DNA from: an uncultured bacterium | Lineage (GTDB): Bacteria > Cyanobacteriota > Vampirovibrionia > Gastranaerophilales > Gastranaerophilaceae | Direction: 5' to 3' | Assembly: GCA_950022495.1 (NCBI GenBank) | Contig: CATLLJ010000006.1 | Location: forward strand, 62,001-126,000 | DNA length: 64,000 nucleotides | Shown here: positions 58,128 to 64,000 of the stretch, in pieces | Layout: every line of letters begins with the position of its first letter | Numbering within the stretch: position 1 is the first letter of the stretch | Position numbers and translations under genes: made by a program | Notes under the pieces: generated by a model | What the model saw: only the letters and a program-made list of their open reading frames with translations | Told to the model about the DNA's origin: nothing | Databases searched by the model: none

Positions 58128-59930
58128 ATGAGAGAAAATCGGAAGATGAGCAATACTACACAAAACCGTTTAATTATTTTCGGTTTAATTTTGAGTACTC
58201 TGCTGATTATGGCAATTGCAATTTTTGCAACCGTAAATATTCAGAAAAATCTCAACGAGGTTTACCAGAATTTTGGTCAGGTTATATCTAAAACACTTGC
58301 TATTGAAAGTGTTGATATGACAAAAAATGTATCACAAAAAGAAACTTTTGAAATTCTAAAATCTCATTCCGATTCAATATTAAAATCACATCAAGATATT
58401 GTCTTTATTGAATTTCATAATGCAAAAGGGGATTTAATATATAAGGCACAGAATAATTCTCATCAAAACAGCAAACGTCCTAATATTTCAGTTACATCCC
58501 CGATGATAAATGTTCTGGACAATACTAATATCGGTTCTGTAACCGTCGGGCTTTCAGGTTCAATTGTCGGAAAAGTTTCATCAACAACAAGAGCTTCAAT
58601 ATTATTTGTATTTATAATTGTGTGGCTCGTATTTGCATTTGTAATACTAATAAATACATACCTTATAACAAGAGAATTACGAATATTACACGAAGGTGTT
58701 AACAAAATTTCATCAGGAGAATTCGGATATAAAATTGAAGAAAAAGAAGTTAGTGACGAAGTTAAAGAATTGTTCAACTCTTTCAACGACATGTCAACAA
58801 GATTAAATATTTACGAAGAGCAGAACATTGAACAATTAACCCTTGAAAGAAACAAACTTGAAGCAGTTTTGATGAGTATTGTTAACGGGGTTGTTGTATG
58901 TGATAACAACGACACTGTAGTATTAATTAATGACCATGCTAAAGAACTTCTGGAACTTGAAGATGACCAATTATTAAATACAAATATTCAAAATTACGTT
59001 GATACTCAAGGCGAATATTGTTTTAACGAAAAAATCGAAGAGTACAAAAAATTATCACTGGAAGAAAAATCCTCCAGTCCAATTACATTCAACATCACTC
59101 TTGACGGAAGAATTTTAAAATCAATTATTTCGCCAATGTTCACAAAAAACAGAGATTATGTCGGCTACATAATCGTACTCATAGATGTAACAAGAGAAAC
59201 CGAAATGGATCAAATGAAATCTCAATTTATATCCAATGTTTCTCATGAATTAAGAACTCCGGTTACTGTTTTGAGAAGTTATATCGACACTCTTTACAAC
59301 TACGGTGAAGAATTTGACGAAGAAACAAAAAAAGAATTCATTGGAACCTTAAATACCGAAATTATTCGTTTAAATAGTATGGTAAATGATATTCTTGATT
59401 TTTCAAGACTTGATTCTAACGCTAAAATCGAAAAATCTGAAAATGACATTTCACAATTAGTTGATGCCTGTGTTTCACAGGTAGAAGTTCTGTTAAAAGA
59501 ACATAATTTAACTATCGAAATTGAAAAAGAAGAAAACATTCCATTACTAATGTTCAATTATGACAGTATTGCAAGAGCATTAACAAATTACCTGTCAAAT
59601 GCAATAAAATATGCACCTCAGGATTCGACAATAAAAGTTAAACTATATTCTGACGCAGATAATAATCAAATTGTGGTTACTGTAAGGGATGAAGGTATCG
59701 GTATTGCTCCTGAATTCCAGAAAAAAGTTTTTGAAAGATTTTACCGTGTAGAAAACAAGACTCACAGTGTTAAAGGCACCGGATTAGGGCTTCATCTTGT
59801 TAAAACAACTATTGAAAAACATCATCAAGGTCATGTTTTTGTTAATTCACAGCCTAATCACGGCTCAACATTTGGTTTCACATTGCCGATAGACTTAACT
59901 AAACTGGATATTGTTGACGATCTTATATAA
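58128..59930 (+). CDS. Membrane sensor histidine kinase (PhoR/WalK-like)
   Basis: A 600-residue two-component sensor. Two membrane helices (about 15-37 and 157-180) bracket a roughly 120-residue extracytoplasmic domain. A HAMP segment (about 180-232), a PAS domain (about 240-355), then HisKA with SHELRTPVTVLRSYIDTL (His373) and HATPase with NYLSNAIKYAP (N-box), RDEGIGIAPE (G1), FERFYRV (F-box) and GTGLGLHLVK (G2) follow. All catalytic boxes are intact. No response regulator gene is adjacent, so it is an orphan kinase here. The signal is unknown. Confidence 0.93.
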   Translation: MRENRKMSNTTQNRLIIFGLILSTLLIMAIAIFATVNIQKNLNEVYQNFGQVISKTLAIESVDMTKNVSQKETFEILKSHSDSILKSHQDIVFIEFHNAKGDLIYKAQNNSHQNSKRPNISVTSPMINVLDNTNIGSVTVGLSGSIVGKVSSTTRASILFVFIIVWLVFAFVILINTYLITRELRILHEGVNKISSGEFGYKIEEKEVSDEVKELFNSFNDMSTRLNIYEEQNIEQLTLERNKLEAVLMSIVNGVVVCDNNDTVVLINDHAKELLELEDDQLLNTNIQNYVDTQGEYCFNEKIEEYKKLSLEEKSSSPITFNITLDGRILKSIISPMFTKNRDYVGYIIVLIDVTRETEMDQMKSQFISNVSHELRTPVTVLRSYIDTLYNYGEEFDEETKKEFIGTLNTEIIRLNSMVNDILDFSRLDSNAKIEKSENDISQLVDACVSQVEVLLKEHNLTIEIEKEENIPLLMFNYDSIARALTNYLSNAIKYAPQDSTIKVKLYSDADNNQIVVTVRDEGIGIAPEFQKKVFERFYRVENKTHSVKGTGLGLHLVKTTIEKHHQGHVFVNSQPNHGSTFGFTLPIDLTKLDIVDDLI

Positions 59931-60045
59931 ATAAACATAATTAATATTAACTTATTGGACTAAAAAAAATAAATTATATTATACTTTTGGACATTGAAAT
60001 TACCTTCTTAAAATTTTAAACTTTTAACAAAAGGAGAAGGCGTCT

Positions 60046-60381
60046 ATGTTATCAATGATTTTAAAATGGCTTGTTTTTGCACTGATTATTATGCTTGTCG
60101 GATGGATTATTCCAGGTTTCGATGTCCAGAATATCTGGGCTGCATTAATTGCAGTTGTAGTTATTGCTTTAATTAATGCATTTATCAAACCTCTTATTCT
60201 ATTACTAACCCTGCCGATTAACATTTTAACACTGGGTATTTTCACACTTGTAATCAATGCACTTTTATTTATGTTTGCGGCATACTTAGTTCCGGGAATC
60301 AATGTCGATGGATTCTGGAGTGCATTACTTGCATCTTTACTAATATCCATATTCTCTATTGGACTTTCAAAAATTGAATAA
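60046..60381 (+). CDS. Phage-holin-4-like (YvlD-type) small membrane protein
   Basis: A 111-residue protein with four hydrophobic helices: LKWLVFALIIMLVGWIIPGF, AALIAVVVIALINAFIKPLI, GIFTLVINALLFMFAAYLVP and a last one near ALLASLLISIFS. The FIKPLILLLTLPINILTLGIF core matches the Phage_holin_4_2/YvlD family, which in bacterial chromosomes is an inner-membrane protein of poorly known function rather than a true holin. The site AAAGGAGAAGG is strong. A shared terminator follows. Confidence 0.88.
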   Translation: MLSMILKWLVFALIIMLVGWIIPGFDVQNIWAALIAVVVIALINAFIKPLILLLTLPINILTLGIFTLVINALLFMFAAYLVPGINVDGFWSALLASLLISIFSIGLSKIE

Positions 60382-60393
60382 CTAAATTGAGGC

Positions 60394-60426
60394 AAAAAAA
60401 GAGGGATTAAATAATCCCTCTTTTTT
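60394..60426 (+). terminator. Bidirectional terminator after the holin-like gene
   Basis: AAAAAAAGAGGGATTA and TAATCCCTCTTTTTT pair almost perfectly around a short AA loop. It lies between convergent genes and serves both. Confidence 0.92.
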
Positions 60427-60431
60427 AATTA

Positions 60432-61727
60432 TTAGAATTCAAATTGATATTCGTTCATTTCTTTATATTCTTCAACTGTCACTGTATCAGGAGCTTGTGA
60501 TTCCGGTTCCATTGCTCGCTGAAGTAGTCTTGGAGTTTCTTTTATAAGAGAGTCAGAAGCTAAAACTAAATCTCTATCTTTAAGAGTTGAAATAAGCTGA
60601 ATAGTTCTTTCAGTCGGAGAACCTTCATCGTTAACAGTGTCTTGAACTTCATAGCTCGGCCAATCTTCAGGAAGTTTTTTCACTGTAGTATAATCTTTAT
60701 CCATTCCTAAACGTTTATCAATTTCGTTTACAAGAATATCAGATACATATTCTTTTTGTGACATAAATCTGCAAGGATAAACGATTTCAGAACCAACGAC
60801 TTCTTCAGGGTCTCTGCCTTCGTGCTTTTTAAATAGTTGTGAAGCAATTGCCAGATGACCTAATTCGTAATCTAAAAATTCTTCCCATATTGGTTTTAAC
60901 ATTTCATCCTTTTCATCTTCTAAGCAATTATAATATGTACAAACTTCTGTAAATTCATGAAGCAGTAATTTTTCATATAAAGATTCGGTCGGGTCAATCA
61001 AAGATTCATACATTGTAACGTGTTCTTCTTCTACATCTTTGATTTCTGCAAAAGTTTCTCTCAAACAATCATTACCGTATGCCATACCGTGTTCGGCATA
61101 ATAATTATGAGTTTGCTGTTCACCTGCAACAAGAGTCAAAATATTAACTTTTGTCTGCGGAGAAGCTGTTTCTTTATCATAAGGTTTACGTAATCTCAGC
61201 ATATTGTCATTGTGATGATACTGGGTTGGACGGCTTAGAATAACATCAGTCTGACCCTGTAAAATTTCATTTGGAGAAATTCCGTGTTCCATATATGCCC
61301 ATTGGCTGTATCTATAAAGGTGATCAAAATCTTCTAATAACCCAAAGTCAAAAGTTTCTTTAACATACGGATCAGGTTCATTCTGAGCAAGCCATGCAGT
61401 TAAATCAACTGCAACCTGTTCGTAGCCTAATGTAGTTTCTAACACAGATTGGTCACAAGGTGCAAGCCAGTTAATAGTAGTTTGCTGCATATCTTCTATA
61501 CGTCTTGTCATAGCAAGAAACATTTTTGTTTCTTCATCATCATTAAATCGTGCAAAACTGTGTTTAAAATTCCACGCTTCAACTTCTATACCGTTCATCA
61601 AAATTTGTCTGGTTCTGGTATAACAATCAACTTCGTTTTTATTAAAATGGCGATGAGCTATATCATGCCACATTCTTAATTGTTTTTCAGGATGAATTCC
61701 TTTTTCTTTTAATGGATTAAAAGTCAT
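60432..61727 (-). CDS. Ferritin-like domain protein
   Basis: A 431-residue acidic cytoplasmic protein. In the C-terminal half, helices with Glu/His patterns of di-iron proteins are seen: LVAGEQQTHNYYAEHG, EIKDVEEEHVTMYESL, EFTEVCTYYNCLED and DYELGHLAIASQLFKKHEG. These are spaced as in a four-helix ferritin/rubrerythrin-type bundle. The N-terminal 150 residues (LRMWHDIAHRHFNKNEVDCY) are another helical region that I do not recognise. It may be an oxygen- or peroxide-scavenging enzyme or an iron store; which is unclear. It is monocistronic, with GGAGC close to the ATG. Confidence 0.7.
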   Translation of the reverse strand: MTFNPLKEKGIHPEKQLRMWHDIAHRHFNKNEVDCYTRTRQILMNGIEVEAWNFKHSFARFNDDEETKMFLAMTRRIEDMQQTTINWLAPCDQSVLETTLGYEQVAVDLTAWLAQNEPDPYVKETFDFGLLEDFDHLYRYSQWAYMEHGISPNEILQGQTDVILSRPTQYHHNDNMLRLRKPYDKETASPQTKVNILTLVAGEQQTHNYYAEHGMAYGNDCLRETFAEIKDVEEEHVTMYESLIDPTESLYEKLLLHEFTEVCTYYNCLEDEKDEMLKPIWEEFLDYELGHLAIASQLFKKHEGRDPEEVVGSEIVYPCRFMSQKEYVSDILVNEIDKRLGMDKDYTTVKKLPEDWPSYEVQDTVNDEGSPTERTIQLISTLKDRDLVLASDSLIKETPRLLQRAMEPESQAPDTVTVEEYKEMNEYQFEF

Positions 61728-61911
61728 TATTTGCTCCTTTCTTTTGTAGCCTTAAAATAATATCCTGAATTATGAATTTTTATACTCCATAATCGAATAG
61801 TCTTTTGATACTATTGTAAACAAATGTTACAAATAAAAACTTTTCTGAAATTGAACATTTTGAAAAAACTTTATATAGAAGAGAGAACTTTAAAAAATAA
61901 GGAGACGAGAT

Positions 61912-62238
61912 ATGGCATTTTTAGCATTAGCAAGTCAAAAGAGTTTATTGACTTTACAAAAAAACTTTTTACAATTTCAAATGATTGGTATTCAGAATGA
62001 CATCCAATACGCAACAGCACAAATGGAAGCTGTTAGAAAAAGCACTCCGGAAGGAGAGAACTACGACGAAAACGCAACTTATCTTTATTACGAACAATTA
62101 GACGAACAATTACAAACAGAAAAAGACTCATTAGATTCTCAAATGACTGTAATTGAAAACGAAATTTCATCATTAAAGACACTTGTAAACAACAACATCA
62201 AAACAAGCTGTACTTTAAACTTAGCTTCAGGTGGTTAA
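61912..62238 (+). CDS. Small coiled-coil hypothetical protein
   Basis: A 108-residue helical protein. MAFLALASQKSLLTLQKNFL is followed by heptad-like LNNDIQ/AQMEAV and QLDEQLQTEKDSLDSQMTVI segments that predict two coiled-coil helices. A GGAGACGAG site lies 6 nt before the ATG and is one of the best in the window, so it is probably abundant. It lacks a signal peptide. I recognise no family; a structural or secretion-needle-like protein is only a guess from size and helicity. Confidence 0.6.
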   Translation: MAFLALASQKSLLTLQKNFLQFQMIGIQNDIQYATAQMEAVRKSTPEGENYDENATYLYYEQLDEQLQTEKDSLDSQMTVIENEISSLKTLVNNNIKTSCTLNLASGG

Positions 62239-62248
62239 TAAGTGATAA

Positions 62249-63085
62249 TTACTGCTGCTTTTCAAAAAGTTCAACAGTATTAAGCATCAATGACGCAATA
62301 GTCATTGGTCCTACACCACCGGGAACAGGTGATATGTATGATGCAATCTGGGATGCACTTTCAAAGTCTAAGTCTCCTCGGGTTTTCCCGTTCTCATCTT
62401 TGAAAATCCCAACATCTACTACCACACAATCAGATTTTAACATTTTCCCTTCTATAATATTTTTCCCCACTGCAGAAATCAATATATCTGCAGTTTTTAT
62501 TATTTGTTCAAGATTTTTACTTTTACTGTGACAAACCGTCACTGTTGCATTACGGTTTAGCATCATTTGAGAAAGCGGTCTACCTACAATATTAGAACGT
62601 CCTACAATAACCACATGCTCTCCTGCAGGGTCTATACCGTATTCATCTAACAAAAGTAAAATTCCTTTCGGAGTGCAAGGATAAACAGTCGGTTCTTCTC
62701 CTGAAAATAATTTTCCGAAATTGTACGGTGTAAAACCATCTACATCTTTTTCCGGTAAAATTTTATTCATAACATTTTCTTTTGAAATATGTTCCGGTAA
62801 AGGCAATTGAACTAGTATTGCCGTAACTGATTTATCATTATTTAATTCTTCAATTTTATCAAGCAATTCTTTTTCGGAAATATCTGACGGGTAATTAATA
62901 ACTTCTGAATTTATACCGAGTTTTTCAGCAGTTTTCTTTTTATTGTTAACATAGATTTTACTTGCAGGATTTTCCCCGACAAGGATTACAACAAGAGTAG
63001 GCTTAACAGAAAAATTTTCAAGTTTAACCCGTAAATTTTCTAATATTTTATCTCTTAACTTTTTACCATCTAAAATTTCTGCCAT
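62249..63085 (-). CDS. folD: Bifunctional methylenetetrahydrofolate dehydrogenase/cyclohydrolase
   Basis: Interconverts 5,10-methylene- and 10-formyl-tetrahydrofolate (NADP-linked dehydrogenase plus cyclohydrolase). The 278-residue protein shows VGENPASKIYVNNKKKTAEKL with the catalytic Lys, ILVQLPLPEHI, DVDGFTPYNFGKL, VIVGRSNIVGRPLSQMML (the dinucleotide fold) and the C-terminal PVPGGVGPMTIASLMLNT. It starts 7 nt after the CooC-like gene and may share its operon, which links C1 folate chemistry to the corrinoid-type partner upstream. Confidence 0.97.
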   Translation of the reverse strand: MAEILDGKKLRDKILENLRVKLENFSVKPTLVVILVGENPASKIYVNNKKKTAEKLGINSEVINYPSDISEKELLDKIEELNNDKSVTAILVQLPLPEHISKENVMNKILPEKDVDGFTPYNFGKLFSGEEPTVYPCTPKGILLLLDEYGIDPAGEHVVIVGRSNIVGRPLSQMMLNRNATVTVCHSKSKNLEQIIKTADILISAVGKNIIEGKMLKSDCVVVDVGIFKDENGKTRGDLDFESASQIASYISPVPGGVGPMTIASLMLNTVELFEKQQ

Positions 63086-63092
63086 AAAACTC

Positions 63093-63845
63093 CTATTGTT
63101 TTAACTGAGGTAAATTTAATCTAAAATAAAATTCTTTAATTGCATCTTCTACAACTTTTGATTGTTTAGATATAGAATTTTCTTTTAATTCTTTATCAAA
63201 TGGAATTACACCTAAAACATCTAAATCGTATTTTTTCAACAATTCATAAACACATGCCAGATTATCATTATCAACTTTATTGATAACAACACCTAGTTGG
63301 CTGCCTGCAGAATATTTAGAACTGAATTCCTCTATGCGTTTTGCAAGATGTGCAGATTCTTCGGATGGTTTGCCGACAATGATAGTAGAATCAATTTCGA
63401 CATCAACAAGTTGATTTAAATATTTCAAATCAAATTCACAATCAAAAATTACAATATCATAACGATTAATAAGCTTTACCAGAGCGTCATTAATTTGTTT
63501 TGTCACAGGACATCTGCAATCTTTTGAGCCGACAAGCCAGGAAACAATAATATCTGTATTTTCATCAAGAGAAACCAGAATATCTTCCATTGCCCATTCA
63601 ATAAATTCTTGTTTTGTCATATCTTCAGGAATACCGGTTTTATATTCATGTTTACCGCTTCTGATACCATAAATTGTATTTCTGATATCTAAACCAAAGC
63701 TATGACCTAATTCACTAGTTAAATCATTATCAAATAACAATATAGATTTTTCCGGAAACATTTCGCGAAAAATCTGCATAAATGCTTTTACTATTGTTGT
63801 TTTACCGCTTCCGCCTTTTCCTGTAATTGCCAGTTTAACTGTCAA
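63093..63845 (-). CDS. CooC/AcsF-like P-loop ATPase
   Basis: A 250-residue MinD/ParA-like ATPase with deviant Walker A KGGSGKTTIVKAFM, switch-like FDNDLTSELGHSFGL and VIFDCEFDLKYLNQLVD. KDCRCP is a Cys-x-Cys motif, as in CooC/AcsF proteins that load nickel into CO dehydrogenase or acetyl-CoA synthase. The TTG start at 63845 is supported by AGAGAGG a short distance upstream, 2 nt after the stop of the partial gene. It lies between that UroD/MetE-like gene and folD. A nickel-centre role is inference; other metal-centre assembly roles are possible. Confidence 0.7.
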   Translation of the reverse strand: MTVKLAITGKGGSGKTTIVKAFMQIFREMFPEKSILLFDNDLTSELGHSFGLDIRNTIYGIRSGKHEYKTGIPEDMTKQEFIEWAMEDILVSLDENTDIIVSWLVGSKDCRCPVTKQINDALVKLINRYDIVIFDCEFDLKYLNQLVDVEIDSTIIVGKPSEESAHLAKRIEEFSSKYSAGSQLGVVINKVDNDNLACVYELLKKYDLDVLGVIPFDKELKENSISKQSKVVEDAIKEFYFRLNLPQLKQ

Positions 63846-63847
63846 AC

Positions 63848-64000
63848 CTAAAACCTCTCTTTTAATTCTTTCGACAATTCAAAAACAAAATCCATCGCAT
63901 GTTCTGCCAATTCTTCGTTCAAAGCTCCTGCACCGCAGGATGATGTTATTAACGAATTATCTATAATAAGTTTCTCATCAATACCTTTTTTAGTCAAATA
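63848..64000 (-). CDS. UroD/MetE-like (cobalamin-linked methyltransferase) protein, C-terminal end; 5' part beyond window
   Basis: Only the last 50 codons are present: YLTKKGIDEKLIIDNSLITS, then SCGAGALNEELAEHAMDFVF. The ITSSCGAGAL-type segment resembles the C-terminal (T/S)PSCG-x-G motif of uroporphyrinogen-decarboxylase/methionine-synthase-like barrels, where the Cys can bind zinc. The stop TAG is 2 nt before the CooC-like start, so the genes are one operon. With CooC and folD it hints at one-carbon metabolism. The upstream part must be read to confirm. Confidence 0.6.
   Translation of the reverse strand, partial: YLTKKGIDEKLIIDNSLITSSCGAGALNEELAEHAMDFVFELSKELKERF

Noticed and set aside
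1-64000. CRISPR arrays, rRNA genes, prophage or insertion sequences
   Set aside because: No regularly spaced identical repeats, rRNA-like stretches, transposases, integrases or structural phage genes were found. The holin-like gene at 60046 belongs to a chromosomal family.

Overview
The window is AT-rich chromosomal DNA from one bacterium, most likely a gut member of Candidatus Gastranaerophilales (Melainabacteria/Vampirovibrionia, the non-photosynthetic sister lineage of Cyanobacteria). This placement is inference. It rests on two type IV pilin-like proteins with near-identical FTLAEVLITLGIIGVVAAM N-termini, on small proteins opening with NFxG/SFRA-like motifs, on a fermentative [FeFe]-hydrogenase set with rubrerythrin, and on strong A/T codon bias. 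No phage, insertion sequence, CRISPR array or rRNA gene was seen. Most of the window is housekeeping DNA with lineage-specific genes between.

Layout. 1-7.3 kb: the tail of an acyltransferase, ndk, tgt, a pseudopilin, an XRE regulator, a lineage-type hypothetical, mutS, a membrane-anchored hypothetical and tRNA-Gln. 7.3-9.4 kb: a GNAT gene and a frame-broken J-domain gene. 9.4-15 kb: an alpha-operon-type cluster on the minus strand (infA-rpmJ-rpsM-rpsK-rpsD-rpoA-rplQ-truA-rplM-rpsI) with unusually long, hairpin-rich spacers. 15.3-20 kb: rimI-bioY, then a four-gene operon with a MotA/ZorA-like and MotB/ZorB-like stator pair, a UPF0210 protein and an unknown protein. 20-31.8 kb: a second pseudopilin, uvrC lacking its C-terminal HhH domain, a large TPR protein, a DRE-TIM acyl-CoA condensing enzyme, a two-hairpin repeat element, XRE and TrmB regulators, a large protein with a HipA-like kinase fold and a possible ADP-ribosyltransferase tail, tdk and ctp. 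32-45 kb: hypotheticals, aroQ, a histidine-kinase-like protein without the phosphoacceptor His next to a MalK-type ATPase, a 1497-residue AsmA-like protein, rubrerythrin, pgi, a porin-like protein and TPR. 45.5-54 kb: HD hydrolase, DJ-1 protein, EamA transporter, flavin reductase and a minus-strand operon for H2 metabolism and sensing (two thioredoxin-like ferredoxins, a HydS-like sensory hydrogenase, a SpoIIE-type phosphatase and a group-B-like [FeFe] hydrogenase). 54-64 kb: cca, a tandem pair of HEIGH-motif putative metallopeptidases, a sensor kinase, a ferritin-like protein, folD, a CooC-like ATPase and the end of a UroD/MetE-like gene.

The most interesting items are the H2-sensing operon, the stator-pair operon, the paired HEIGH proteins, the kinase/ART-like protein, the His-less kinase, the truncated UvrC, and a recurrent promoter arrangement in which a -10 hexamer ends 6-7 nt before an ATG with no Shine-Dalgarno, which predicts several leaderless mRNAs. 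All family assignments come from reading motifs. No database search was run.
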